Source of the DNA: Polynucleobacter sp. HIN7
GTDB lineage: Bacteria > Pseudomonadota > Gammaproteobacteria > Burkholderiales > Burkholderiaceae
Assembly: GCF_030297595.1 (NCBI RefSeq)
Contig: NZ_AP028138.1
Coordinates: 186,001 to 250,000, forward strand
Length of the DNA: 64,000 nt
Reading direction: 5' to 3'
Both the position numbers and the translations under genes were made by a program. Positions within the stretch are counted from its first letter, which is position 1, and every line of letters begins with the position of its first letter. The notes under the pieces were generated by a model, which made no database searches, was not told the DNA's origin, and was given only the letters and a program-made list of their open reading frames with translations. Below are positions 17,561 to 26,166 of this stretch, piece by piece.

Positions 17561-19554
17561 TGCATTTGCTATATGAAGAAGGCGGTGAGCTGCGAATCGC
17601 GACCGTCTTGTCATCCTCAGGGTCTGGAGAGACTCAGTCATGGCAGGCAAGCGCTTTATCAGGCAAGCATCTCAAGCTAAAGGCTAAAGAGGTATGGCTG
17701 CAATTTGATCTTGCGAATCCTCAAGAAGTTCTTGAAGAAGCGCATGGTATTGCTGCAACAATTGATTTACAACTTCTATGGGATTGCGCGCCCGACCAAG
17801 AATTTTTTTTCCAGACAATTGCCAAAGAGTATTTTGGGGACACCATAAGTACTCCCCAATTAATTGGTTTAGCGATTGCATTGCAAGGAGCCCCTGTTTA
17901 CTTTCGACGCAAGGGGCGAGGCGTCTTTATGCGGGCACTACTCGAGCAACTGCAGGCGGGATTAGCGGCAATTGAGCGCAGGCAAAGAGAGCTTCTACAA
18001 CAACAAGCATGGCAGGAAGAACTGATTGAAGGAAGGCTGCCAGATGCTTTGCATTCGCAGGTAAATAGCTTGCTGTTCCGTCCAGATAAAAATAGCTTGG
18101 CATACAAAGCTTTTCATGGGGCTTGTGAACAGACAGGAGAACATCCGGCGCGTTTGCTGATGCGCTGTGGTGCTTTGGATTCCCCGCAGTCTTACCATCA
18201 TGGCCAATTTGTGCAAGCGCATTTTCCGAAAGGGACAGGCTTCGCAAGCGATTTTCAATTTACACCAGAAGAATTTGAAAAGGCCATTGCCGGCTTGCCG
18301 ACTGCCCAAGTGAAAGCCTTTTCAATTGATGATGCAAGCACAACAGAAATCGATGATGCCTTGTCATTAACGCCTATCGGTAATGGTCTATATCGATTGG
18401 GTATTCACATTGCAGCGCCGGGCTTACTGATTCAGAAAGGTGATCGATTTGATCAAATCGCGCGCCAACGAATGTCAACGGTTTATTTCCCGGGTGACAA
18501 AATTACCATGTTGCCAGAGCAGTTTGTGGAGTACTTTTCTCTCGATGCTGGTTCTGCTCGTCCTGCTATTTCTTTATATCTTGAGATAAATGCTTCTGGC
18601 CAACGAACTCAGACACCTCCCCACAGTGCTTTAGAGCTAGTACCGATTGAAACCAATTTGCGCTTGGACGATTGGGAGCCTCTGGTTGATGAGGCCTTCT
18701 TGGCCCAAGAAAATTCATCATTGCCGCATCACGTAGCGCTGACTCGATTGTGGGCTTTGGCTCAAAATGAGCATCAAAAACGTCAAGAGCAGCGTGTCAA
18801 AGACGGCTTGCGAGCCGAGGTCTTGGGTCAAGCTGATCCAAATGCTTTAATCCGTGATTTCAATTTCAAGATCACTTCGTCAACCAATGAAATCGTGATT
18901 GAGCCTCGTGTTCGAGGTTCGATTTTGGATACCATCGTGGCCGAATGCATGATCTTATGTAATCAGATTTGGGGACAAGCGCTAGCTGAGCATGGTTTAC
19001 CGGCGCTATTCCGCACCCAGAAAGGTTGGGGTCCTCAGCGTACACGGATGCAAACCACCCCTGGCCCTCATGAGGGCTTGGGTGTTGATTGTTATGCGTG
19101 GTGTACCTCGCCATTACGTCGGTATGCAGATCTTGTAAATCAATGGCAATTGATTGCCATGATTCGAAATGGCGTAACAGCGAAGATGACAGCTCCCTTT
19201 CCGCCAAAAGACTCGGAGATCATGGGAATTGCCGCTGATTTCGATACGGTATATCTTCAGTACGGGGAATATCAGTCACGCATGGAGCGCTATTGGTGCT
19301 TGCGTTGGTTGGCGCAGGCTGGATTGCCCCATTCAATCTACGCACGTCATCTGAAAGAGGGTATGTCGCGGCTTGAGCCTATTCCACTGCATTTACCCAT
19401 CCCTGAATTGGCGAGTCATCCTCGTCTCACCCGCGCTAAGATCGAAGTTATGGATATAGATCTTTTAGACCTATCTGCTAAGGCCCGTGTGCTTGAGCTG
19501 GAAACCAGCCCGAGTGAAGTTAGTGCTGAGGTAGAAGGGGATTTACCAGAATGA
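17560..19554 (+). CDS. RNB-domain exoribonuclease (RNase II family)
   Basis: A 664-residue 3'-5' exoribonuclease-like protein. The RNB active-site string is DDASTTEIDDAL (about residues 255-266). Aligned to E. coli RNase II this keeps D201, D209 and D210 but has Glu for D207, a variant I recall in other Burkholderiales and cyanobacterial members. The second signature PGPHEGLG...TSPLRRYADL is intact. The N-terminal cold-shock region and the C-terminal S1 region are not obvious. It overlaps the SDR gene by one base and the TonB-family gene by four. Confidence 0.88.
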   Translation: MHLLYEEGGELRIATVLSSSGSGETQSWQASALSGKHLKLKAKEVWLQFDLANPQEVLEEAHGIAATIDLQLLWDCAPDQEFFFQTIAKEYFGDTISTPQLIGLAIALQGAPVYFRRKGRGVFMRALLEQLQAGLAAIERRQRELLQQQAWQEELIEGRLPDALHSQVNSLLFRPDKNSLAYKAFHGACEQTGEHPARLLMRCGALDSPQSYHHGQFVQAHFPKGTGFASDFQFTPEEFEKAIAGLPTAQVKAFSIDDASTTEIDDALSLTPIGNGLYRLGIHIAAPGLLIQKGDRFDQIARQRMSTVYFPGDKITMLPEQFVEYFSLDAGSARPAISLYLEINASGQRTQTPPHSALELVPIETNLRLDDWEPLVDEAFLAQENSSLPHHVALTRLWALAQNEHQKRQEQRVKDGLRAEVLGQADPNALIRDFNFKITSSTNEIVIEPRVRGSILDTIVAECMILCNQIWGQALAEHGLPALFRTQKGWGPQRTRMQTTPGPHEGLGVDCYAWCTSPLRRYADLVNQWQLIAMIRNGVTAKMTAPFPPKDSEIMGIAADFDTVYLQYGEYQSRMERYWCLRWLAQAGLPHSIYARHLKEGMSRLEPIPLHLPIPELASHPRLTRAKIEVMDIDLLDLSAKARVLELETSPSEVSAEVEGDLPE

Positions 19555-20414
19555 GACTGGCTCTGTATTCATTTGAGGTGAGTCGGTCTATTAAGCCGCT
19601 ATGGATCGCATTAGCCATATCTCTGCTGGTTCACCTTGCCCTATTGAGTCAGCGCTGGTTCAATCCGCCAGAAACCGAGAGGCGTTTCAATACACCATTG
19701 AGTATTGTGCTCGTGAATGCATCAAGCCCCGCGCCTCCTCAAAAAGCACAGAAATTAGCACAGGCTAATTTGGATGGTGGGGGCCTAACTATTCGGGAGG
19801 ATGCGAGTGCATTGCACCGCGCCCACTTGGGTGCCGATGCTAAGTTAGAGGCACTTGAGAAGCGCCAAAAGCAATTGTTATCCAAATTAGATACCGATAA
19901 AAAACAGGCCAGTGGAATGCGATCGGGCGAAGAATCTAAACAGCTCTCTCAGACCAATGCGTTGGAAGCCGAGCTTGCTAGACGACTTAGCCCTGAGGGT
20001 CGTCTTCCACGTCGCGCGGTCCTTAGTGCAAGCAGTACCAAAACGGTTGCGTTTGCATATTACTATGATGGTATGCGTCAAAAGATTGAAGCCTATGGCA
20101 ATACTTTTTTTCCTCGCGTCCAGGGTCGGCCGTTGTATGGTAGCTTGGTGTTAACTGTTAGTGTTGATGCAGAGGGTCGAATTACTAATAACGTCAAAGG
20201 GCGTGAGGGTATTGAAGTAAGTCGCTCATCCGGTATTCCAGAGCTTGATCGTCAAGCAGTGGCGATTGTGCGCGCCGCCGCTCCGTTCGGAGCTTTTCCA
20301 AGTGAGATGCGTCAGCAGATCGATGTTTTGGATTGGGTTTCAACGTTTGAGTTCACACGCGATTTGAAAGATCAATCTGGTAATCGACTGGAATTAAGGG
20401 GTGCCAAACCATGA
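19551..20414 (+). CDS. TonB-family C-terminal domain envelope protein
   Basis: A 287-residue protein with a short cytoplasmic N-terminus, one membrane segment (about 17-32, LWIALAISLLVHLALL), a charged Lys/Gln/Glu-rich middle (about 85-145) that may be coiled coil, and a C-terminal TonB-like domain (about 190-275, with GSLVLTVSVDAEGRI). The long Pro-Lys/Pro-Glu spacer of true TonB is lacking, and there is no adjacent exbB/exbD. It may be a TonB/TolA relative with an envelope-structural role. It is translationally coupled by ATGA overlaps to the ribonuclease before it and aroE after it. Confidence 0.8.
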   Translation: MRLALYSFEVSRSIKPLWIALAISLLVHLALLSQRWFNPPETERRFNTPLSIVLVNASSPAPPQKAQKLAQANLDGGGLTIREDASALHRAHLGADAKLEALEKRQKQLLSKLDTDKKQASGMRSGEESKQLSQTNALEAELARRLSPEGRLPRRAVLSASSTKTVAFAYYYDGMRQKIEAYGNTFFPRVQGRPLYGSLVLTVSVDAEGRITNNVKGREGIEVSRSSGIPELDRQAVAIVRAAAPFGAFPSEMRQQIDVLDWVSTFEFTRDLKDQSGNRLELRGAKP

Positions 20415-21307
20415 GTCACTATCCCTTTTTGACTGAGCTGAAGCCAAATCGTTTTGTTAGCAAAAATATTTATGCGGTATTTGGTAATCCGATTGGGCAT
20501 AGCAAGTCCCCCTTAATTCATGAGCGGTTTGCGATACAAACCCAGCAAGAAATGGATTATTTAAGGATTCAGCCGTCAGTGGATGGATTTGCAGCAATGC
20601 TCACCCAATTTTTTGTCCTTGGTGGTAAGGGTGCGAGCGTCACCATTCCGTTTAAATTGGAAGCCTATCAGTTATGCAAACAATTGACTACCCGTGCTCG
20701 CTTAGCAGGTGCTGTGAATACCGTCTGGCAAAAAGACGGAGTACTCTGGGGCGATAACACCGATGGTGCTGGGTTAGTGGCTGATCTGCTTTCTCAAGGG
20801 GTTGCCATTTGTGAAGCAGATGTCCTGATTGTGGGGGCCGGTGGTGCAAGTCGCGGGATCGTTGAGCCACTGCTAAACCAAAAGCCCAAACGGATTTGGA
20901 TTGCCAATCGCACAGCTCAAAAAGCTCATGAGCTCGTGTCGATATTTCAGTCTTTAGCAACAGAGCTTGACGTGGAGTTAATGGCAAGCAGCATCGCTCA
21001 ATTGGAGGATCAAACGACCCCTGCATTCTCACTTGTGATTAATTCGAGCTCAGCTGGACTCGAGGACCAAAGTCCTTTAAGCACATTAGCGGCAGATCAC
21101 GTGTTTTGCCCTGGTTGCTTTGCGTATGATTTGGTATACGGCAAAACCACGGTATTTATGGAGCAAGCCTTGCAGCGCGGCTGTCGGATCAGTGACGGCT
21201 TGGGAATGTTGGTAGAGCAAGCTGCCGTTGCCTTTAGTCAGTGGCATCAAGTGGACATCAAATGTTTAGATACTCGGGCTGTTATTGCACAGCTTCGGTA
21301 CGCTTAA
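20411..21307 (+). CDS. aroE: Shikimate dehydrogenase
   Basis: Reduces 3-dehydroshikimate to shikimate with NADPH. The 298-residue protein has the substrate-binding NPIGHSKSPLIH, the catalytic Lys in SVTIPFK, the Asp in GDNTDGAGL, and the nucleotide loop GAGGASRG. It is slightly longer than E. coli AroE (272), with about 20 extra N-terminal residues before the first strand. An alternative ATG is not obvious. The start overlaps the TonB-family stop by four bases and mtgA follows after 3. Confidence 0.97.
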   Translation: MSHYPFLTELKPNRFVSKNIYAVFGNPIGHSKSPLIHERFAIQTQQEMDYLRIQPSVDGFAAMLTQFFVLGGKGASVTIPFKLEAYQLCKQLTTRARLAGAVNTVWQKDGVLWGDNTDGAGLVADLLSQGVAICEADVLIVGAGGASRGIVEPLLNQKPKRIWIANRTAQKAHELVSIFQSLATELDVELMASSIAQLEDQTTPAFSLVINSSSAGLEDQSPLSTLAADHVFCPGCFAYDLVYGKTTVFMEQALQRGCRISDGLGMLVEQAAVAFSQWHQVDIKCLDTRAVIAQLRYA

Positions 21308-21310
21308 ATC

Positions 21311-22018
21311 ATGTCATGGGTCATATATTTCCTCAAATGCATGGCTTGGGGACTGATCGGTTTGCAGTTTTACTTTGTGATCCAAATTGGTCTATGGGCA
21401 TTCATGAATCCAAGCAGTACAGCATTTCAGAGGGCGGAACGTTGGCGTCTTTGTCACTGGAATCTGAGCTGCCCAATCCAGCATCGTTGGGTTTCGTACG
21501 AGCAGATCAGCAATGATTTAAAGCGGGCGATTCTGGTAAGCGAAGATGATATCTTTTTTAAACACAGCGGGGTTCGTGTTGAGGATATGCAAAAAGCCTG
21601 GGAGCGAAACCAAAAAGGCGGCAGCAAGGTGGTGCGCGGCGGCTCCACAATCACACAGCAATTGGCCAAGAATTTATTTCTTTCCTCCGAAAAAAACTAC
21701 CTACGTAAAGTACAGGAGCTAGTCATTACCGGACTTTTAGAGTTGATGCTTTCCAAACAGCGGATGTTTGAGATTTATATGAATTCCGTCGAATGGGGTG
21801 AGGGGATTTTTGGGATTGGTGCAGCGACTTCTCACTACTATGTGACTAATCCAAAAAATATTAGTCGCGAACAGGCAGTCGCATTAGCATCTGCTTTACC
21901 AGCGCCAAAGTGCTTCGATAAGAGTAAATATTGCAAACGCGGCAGTATTGATTTTGGGGCGCGTCAGCAGTTTATTTTAGAGAATATGGATCGTGTAGCT
22001 TTGCCTAAAAACCGCTAG
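21311..22018 (+). CDS. mtgA: Monofunctional peptidoglycan glycosyltransferase
   Basis: Polymerises lipid II into glycan strands at the inner membrane. The 235-residue GT51 protein has an N-terminal membrane anchor (about 5-30), the catalytic SEDDIFFKHSG, then GGSTITQQLAKNLFLS, RKVQELVITGLLE and the EIYMNSVEWGEGIFGI region. There is no transpeptidase domain. Downstream it converges on pyrF with a 17-base gap. Confidence 0.96.
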   Translation: MSWVIYFLKCMAWGLIGLQFYFVIQIGLWAFMNPSSTAFQRAERWRLCHWNLSCPIQHRWVSYEQISNDLKRAILVSEDDIFFKHSGVRVEDMQKAWERNQKGGSKVVRGGSTITQQLAKNLFLSSEKNYLRKVQELVITGLLELMLSKQRMFEIYMNSVEWGEGIFGIGAATSHYYVTNPKNISREQAVALASALPAPKCFDKSKYCKRGSIDFGARQQFILENMDRVALPKNR

Positions 22019-22035
22019 TAATACCTAGCATCTTT

Positions 22036-22893
22036 TTATTTGGCCTGCGCAGATCGAATCGCATCACGGGTTGCTATTGCTACTTTTCTGGCAGCTTCTG
22101 CAAAGTCCTTTCCGTTGCTCGCATACAAAATGGCGCGCGATGAGTTAATCATCATTCCCGTTCCGGGTTTATTCGCCACTTGCCCCGCAGCAACCGTCGC
22201 TTCAATATCCCCGCCTTGCGCCCCGATTCCAGGGATGAGTAAGGGCATGGCGCCGACGATGGCTCGAACTCGGGCGATTTCTTGGGGAAAGGTGGCTCCC
22301 ACCACAAGTGCAATTTGACCCGCTTGATCCCACTCTTTGGCAAGGTGTGCAACGCGTTCAAACACTGCTTGGTTGCTGTTGATGGGAAGGTTTTGTATAT
22401 CGGACCCGCCTGGATTGGAGGTACGGCACAAGATGATGACCCCTTTGCCCGAGTGCTGAAGATAGGGTTCGATCGAGTCTTTACCCATGTATGGATTGAC
22501 CGTCACGGCATCGGCCCCATAACGCTCAAACGCTTCTAATGCGTAATGTTCGGCGGTACTCCCAATATCACCCCGTTTGGCATCCAAAATAATGGGGATC
22601 TGTGGGTAGGATCTTTTGAGGTGGGCGATCAGGTCTTCCAGTTGGTCCTCTGCTCGTTGGGAGGCAAAGTACGCAAACTGTGGTTTAAATGCACACACCA
22701 GGTCAGCACATGAATCCGCAATTTCTTTACAAAAATTGAGGATGGCTTTGGGGCCTTTGCCTATGCTGGGCGGGAAGCGCTGGGGATCGGGGTCTAGACC
22801 TAGGCAGAGCATGCTGCCCTGAGATGCCCAGGCAGCCTCGATCTGATCCCGAAAGGACCCCGAATTTTTTACCAAATGTAATGAACGATTCAT
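22036..22893 (-). CDS. pyrF: Orotidine-5'-phosphate decarboxylase, type 2
   Basis: Makes UMP from OMP in the last step of pyrimidine synthesis. At 285 residues it is the longer type 2 form. It has the substrate-binding [13 protein letters not shown], the catalytic charged network [15 protein letters not shown], and the C-terminal PGIGAQGGD phosphate loop. It is divergent from corA (40-base gap) and monocistronic in this view. Confidence 0.97.
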   Translation of the reverse strand: MNRSLHLVKNSGSFRDQIEAAWASQGSMLCLGLDPDPQRFPPSIGKGPKAILNFCKEIADSCADLVCAFKPQFAYFASQRAEDQLEDLIAHLKRSYPQIPIILDAKRGDIGSTAEHYALEAFERYGADAVTVNPYMGKDSIEPYLQHSGKGVIILCRTSNPGGSDIQNLPINSNQAVFERVAHLAKEWDQAGQIALVVGATFPQEIARVRAIVGAMPLLIPGIGAQGGDIEATVAAGQVANKPGTGMMINSSRAILYASNGKDFAEAARKVAIATRDAIRSAQAK

Positions 22894-22933
22894 AGTGCAT
22901 AGGATAAACTAGCGCATTCGTCGGGAGTTCACC

Positions 22934-23905
22934 ATGATCAACTTGTTCGTCCTACAAAACGGCCGTCTATCGCAAGAGCAAGTCGAAGATCGCAATGAAC
23001 TGCTCCAACACCACAATCCAATTTGGATTGATGTGATTGACCCTGAAGAGGAAGAGCTGCTTTGGATTAAAGAGGCTTTTGCCGTTCAACTCCCTGAGTT
23101 GGACGATCTTGGGGACCTGGAGGCGTCTGCACGCTATTTTGAGGCAGACGATGGGCATCTGCATATTCGCACCGACTTTTTGCTTGACGAAGAAGATACA
23201 TCACGCAACGTGAGGGTGGCGTTCGTCCTGACCAATCAGGTGTTGTTCTCGATCCACGATGAAGATTTACCAGTGTTCCGTTTGGTACGCTTGCGGGCGC
23301 GTTTGCGTCCGGGTTCGGTCAGTAATGCGAAGGATGTGCTCCTTGATCTGTACTCCACCGATGCCGAGTACTCCGCCGATGCACTTGAGGAGGTTTATGA
23401 AAATCTTGAGCGCGCGGGTAAACGTGTTTTGTCGGAAACGATCACCGACGCCGACGCAGCAGAAGTTCTTGAGACGATTGCCACTGAAGAAGATACCAAC
23501 GGCCGAATTCGTCGCAATGTCATGGATACGCGGCGCGCACTGTCATTTCTGATGCGAAGCAAATTATTGTCCGACGAACAGCAAGAAGAAGCGCGTCAAA
23601 TTTTGCGAGACATTGATTCTCTAGAGAATCACACAGCATTCTTATTTGACAAGATTAACTTCTTGATGGATGCGACGGTTGGCTTTATTAGTCTGAACCA
23701 AAGCAAAATCATTAAGATCTTCTCGGTGGTCTCGGTCGCCTTAATGCCCCCAACCTTATTGGCAAGCATTTGGGGTATGAACTTTGAGTACATGCCTGAA
23801 CTCAAAGAGACTTGGGGCTACCCACTGGCAATCATTACCATGATCATCTCGGCAATGATTCCTTTGGGCTACTTCCGCCACAAAGGCTGGTTGAAGTCAA
23901 ATTAG
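22934..23905 (+). CDS. corA: CorA magnesium/cobalt transporter
   Basis: A 323-residue inner-membrane channel for Mg2+. There is a long cytoplasmic acidic N-terminal domain and two C-terminal membrane helices (about 262-282 and 294-313). They flank the signature GMN at about 280-282, followed by FEYMPEL. The short cytoplasmic end is RHKGWLKSN. An AGG-like site precedes the ATG. The stop codon TAG interlocks with the TAA of the opposing pncC gene over four bases. Confidence 0.95.
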   Translation: MINLFVLQNGRLSQEQVEDRNELLQHHNPIWIDVIDPEEEELLWIKEAFAVQLPELDDLGDLEASARYFEADDGHLHIRTDFLLDEEDTSRNVRVAFVLTNQVLFSIHDEDLPVFRLVRLRARLRPGSVSNAKDVLLDLYSTDAEYSADALEEVYENLERAGKRVLSETITDADAAEVLETIATEEDTNGRIRRNVMDTRRALSFLMRSKLLSDEQQEEARQILRDIDSLENHTAFLFDKINFLMDATVGFISLNQSKIIKIFSVVSVALMPPTLLASIWGMNFEYMPELKETWGYPLAIITMIISAMIPLGYFRHKGWLKSN

Positions 23906-24411
23906 TGGGACTCGCTTGCAGTGAGTTCCCCAAGGAGTGACTCGATCGCGTAAACGCAGGCCTGCTCCCGAATACTTTGACGATCACCGCTAAAGTGTTT
24001 TGTTTGTGCACGGGTTTGGATTTGATCATCCACTCGCACTCCCCAGGCAAAGCAAATCATTCCGACGGGTTTATTCGCACCCCCTCCACCTGGCCCAGCA
24101 ATTCCAGTAATAGCAACACTAACTTGGGCTAGGCTATGGTTGAGAGCGCCTTTGGCCATAGCCTTTGCAACCTCTTCACTCACGGCCCCATATTGTTCGA
24201 TCAACTCCTTTGATACGCCAATACTCTCTTCTTTCGCTTGATTGCTGTAGGTGATAAAGCCCCGCTCAAACCAGTCGCTGGATCCAGCAAGGCTGGTGAG
24301 GTGTGCAGCCAATAAGCCCCCAGTACATGACTCGGCTAAGGCAATCTTGAGACCTTTAGCTAACAAAGTTTGAGCTAATTGTTGAACCAGTGGGGTGATG
24401 GATGAGTTCAT
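23902..24411 (-). CDS. pncC: CinA-C family NMN amidase
   Basis: Deamidates nicotinamide mononucleotide in pyridine-nucleotide salvage. The 169-residue single-domain protein carries the CinA C-terminal signature: LAESCTGGLLAAHLTSL, GVSKELIEQYGAVSEEVA and AVTGIAGPGGG. It lacks the N-terminal molybdopterin-binding domain of full CinA, as in E. coli PncC. Its start overlaps the pgpA stop by four bases (ATGA). Confidence 0.94.
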   Translation of the reverse strand: MNSSITPLVQQLAQTLLAKGLKIALAESCTGGLLAAHLTSLAGSSDWFERGFITYSNQAKEESIGVSKELIEQYGAVSEEVAKAMAKGALNHSLAQVSVAITGIAGPGGGGANKPVGMICFAWGVRVDDQIQTRAQTKHFSGDRQSIREQACVYAIESLLGELTASESH

Positions 24412-24953
24412 ATTAGCCAGTGTATTCCAAGCATCACGATCAAAATAGTAAAGAAAGCGGCAATGAGATCGTCAATCATGATTCCAAAACCATGTTTGAT
24501 GATCTGCGATGGGTTGATACGTTCTTGATGGACCCAGTTTTTCTTAAAGTATTGATCGACGCGATTGATGGGCCAAGGTTTGGCGGCATCAAAAAATCGA
24601 AAGATTAAAAATGCGATTACTTGTACCCATAGATTATTGGATCCAATCAACAATAGGATCCAAGCAAAGGCGATGATTTCATCCCAAACAATCGAGCCAT
24701 CATCGGGGCGGCCTAGATCGTGACCACATTGCCCGCAAGCCCATAGTCCGTAGAGCGTTCCAATGCTAAGCAGAACAAACATGGACGTTGTTGAAAGAAC
24801 TGCGTTTAGGATCAAAAACAAAGCCCAGGCAAGCAGGGTGCCAGCCGTGCCTGGAGCAATTGGAGCAAGGCCGCTCCCAAAGCCAATACCAAATACCCGA
24901 TGCACGGATCCCAGCATCCAATTTAATGATGGGCGGCGAGTAGCTTTCATCAA
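24408..24953 (-). CDS. pgpA: Phosphatidylglycerophosphatase A
   Basis: Dephosphorylates phosphatidylglycerophosphate to phosphatidylglycerol in the inner membrane. The 181-residue protein has the PgpA motif GSGLAPIAPGTAGTL near the N-terminus, the acidic VWDEIIAFAW, and about four hydrophobic segments. The C-terminal DDLIAAF is also typical. It follows thiL by 3 bases; thiL-pgpA-pncC form a leftward operon seen in other betaproteobacteria. Confidence 0.95.
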   Translation of the reverse strand: MMKATRRPSLNWMLGSVHRVFGIGFGSGLAPIAPGTAGTLLAWALFLILNAVLSTTSMFVLLSIGTLYGLWACGQCGHDLGRPDDGSIVWDEIIAFAWILLLIGSNNLWVQVIAFLIFRFFDAAKPWPINRVDQYFKKNWVHQERINPSQIIKHGFGIMIDDLIAAFFTILIVMLGIHWLI

Positions 24954-24956
24954 TCT

Positions 24957-26012
24957 CTAATCTCGAAAGTGATCAAAGGATCTCAGCAGCGCTTGGGATT
25001 TCTCGGGGCTTAGTGGCATGCCCTCACTATCCTCGAGTATCAGCAAACTTTCATTCTGGACTTCGGTAATTTGGCCGATACAAGTCAGAGGGAGTCCGAG
25101 TTCTCTTGAGAGACTCGCAATCTTGTCATGTTGATCTGGGTTTGCAGTAAAGCAAAGCTCATAGTCATCGCCACCAGAGGCTGCGCATTGATACTGAATT
25201 GCCTGATCTTGCCGACGCAACACCGGTGAGCGAGGCAAGGCGTCCACGTTAATTTTGGCGCTCACATGGGATGATTCCAAAATGTGTCGCAAATCGCCTA
25301 ATAATCCATCTGACACATCTAAGGCTGCCGTTGCGATTTCACGCAGAGCAATTCCGAGTGCCACTCGGGGTAGCGGCGAATGAAGGCGTTGATTGATCTG
25401 ATTGAGTTCTTCGGCGCCTAGATCCAAAGACCATTCTTTACGAATGCATCCGAGTGCTAGACGAGCATCGCCCAGTGCACCAGAGACCCAAATAGAGTCG
25501 CCCACCTGAGCGCCCGATCGTTTAATCGCTTGTCCATTTGGAACCACACCAAAAGCTGTGATGCTAATCGTTAATGGCCCTTGACAGGTATCGCCGCCAA
25601 TTAGGTGGCAATCAAATAGATCGGCTAAGTCAAAAAGACCATTCGCAAATCCATGTAACCATGCTTGCTTTTGTTTTGGTAAGGCGAGCGCCAGAGTAAA
25701 TCCGGTCGGCTTAGCACCCATTGCGGCAAGATCCGATAAGTTCACTGCTAGGGATTTTTTCCCGACGAGGTAAGGGTCGGTATCCGCAAAGAAGTGCCGA
25801 TCAGCTACCAACATATCGGTTGTGATGACCACTTCCTCGTTTGGATGACAGACAATCAATGCCCCATCATCACCAATCCCAAGAAGCGGAGCATGTTGCG
25901 GTTTAGCCCTCATCATTTGCAAAGCGCGCGTCTTGAAAATATCGCGAATTAACTCAAATTCCCCGAGTTGGAGAGTATCGAATGATGGGTTTTGAAGGAA
26001 TTGCTTCGTCAT
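24957..26012 (-). CDS. thiL: Thiamine-monophosphate kinase
   Basis: Phosphorylates thiamine monophosphate to the cofactor thiamine pyrophosphate. It has the ATP/Mg motif GIGDDGA, VITTDMLVADRHF, the NLSDLAAMGA stretch, GGDTCQGP, and DVSDGLLGDL. The frame is open to a TTG at 26078, but that adds 22 unrelated residues. I prefer the ATG at 26010-26012 (MTKQFLQ), giving 351 residues, near the family norm. No good Shine-Dalgarno lies before either start. Confidence 0.94.
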   Translation of the reverse strand: MTKQFLQNPSFDTLQLGEFELIRDIFKTRALQMMRAKPQHAPLLGIGDDGALIVCHPNEEVVITTDMLVADRHFFADTDPYLVGKKSLAVNLSDLAAMGAKPTGFTLALALPKQKQAWLHGFANGLFDLADLFDCHLIGGDTCQGPLTISITAFGVVPNGQAIKRSGAQVGDSIWVSGALGDARLALGCIRKEWSLDLGAEELNQINQRLHSPLPRVALGIALREIATAALDVSDGLLGDLRHILESSHVSAKINVDALPRSPVLRRQDQAIQYQCAASGGDDYELCFTANPDQHDKIASLSRELGLPLTCIGQITEVQNESLLILEDSEGMPLSPEKSQALLRSFDHFRD

Positions 26013-26027
26013 CCTTATATTGTAGGC

Positions 26028-26041
26028 GGGCTTTAAAGCCC
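26028..26041. promoter_or_regulatory. 14-bp palindrome between thiL and maeB
   Basis: GGGCTTTAAAGCCC is a perfect palindrome 16 bases upstream of the preferred thiL ATG. It could be an operator, or a hairpin in the thiL leader. No known regulator consensus matches it, and a single short palindrome can occur by chance. Confidence 0.3.
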
Positions 26042-26166
26042 CATTCTTACAAGACCTGCCATTCAAGAGGGCATTCAAAGGGACAGTCTTCAGAGGAATA
26101 GAATAGAGCTTTTAGCATTCCTGTTTAAGGCTCCAAGCCCTTTTATTTCATTACCCGTGGAACCCT

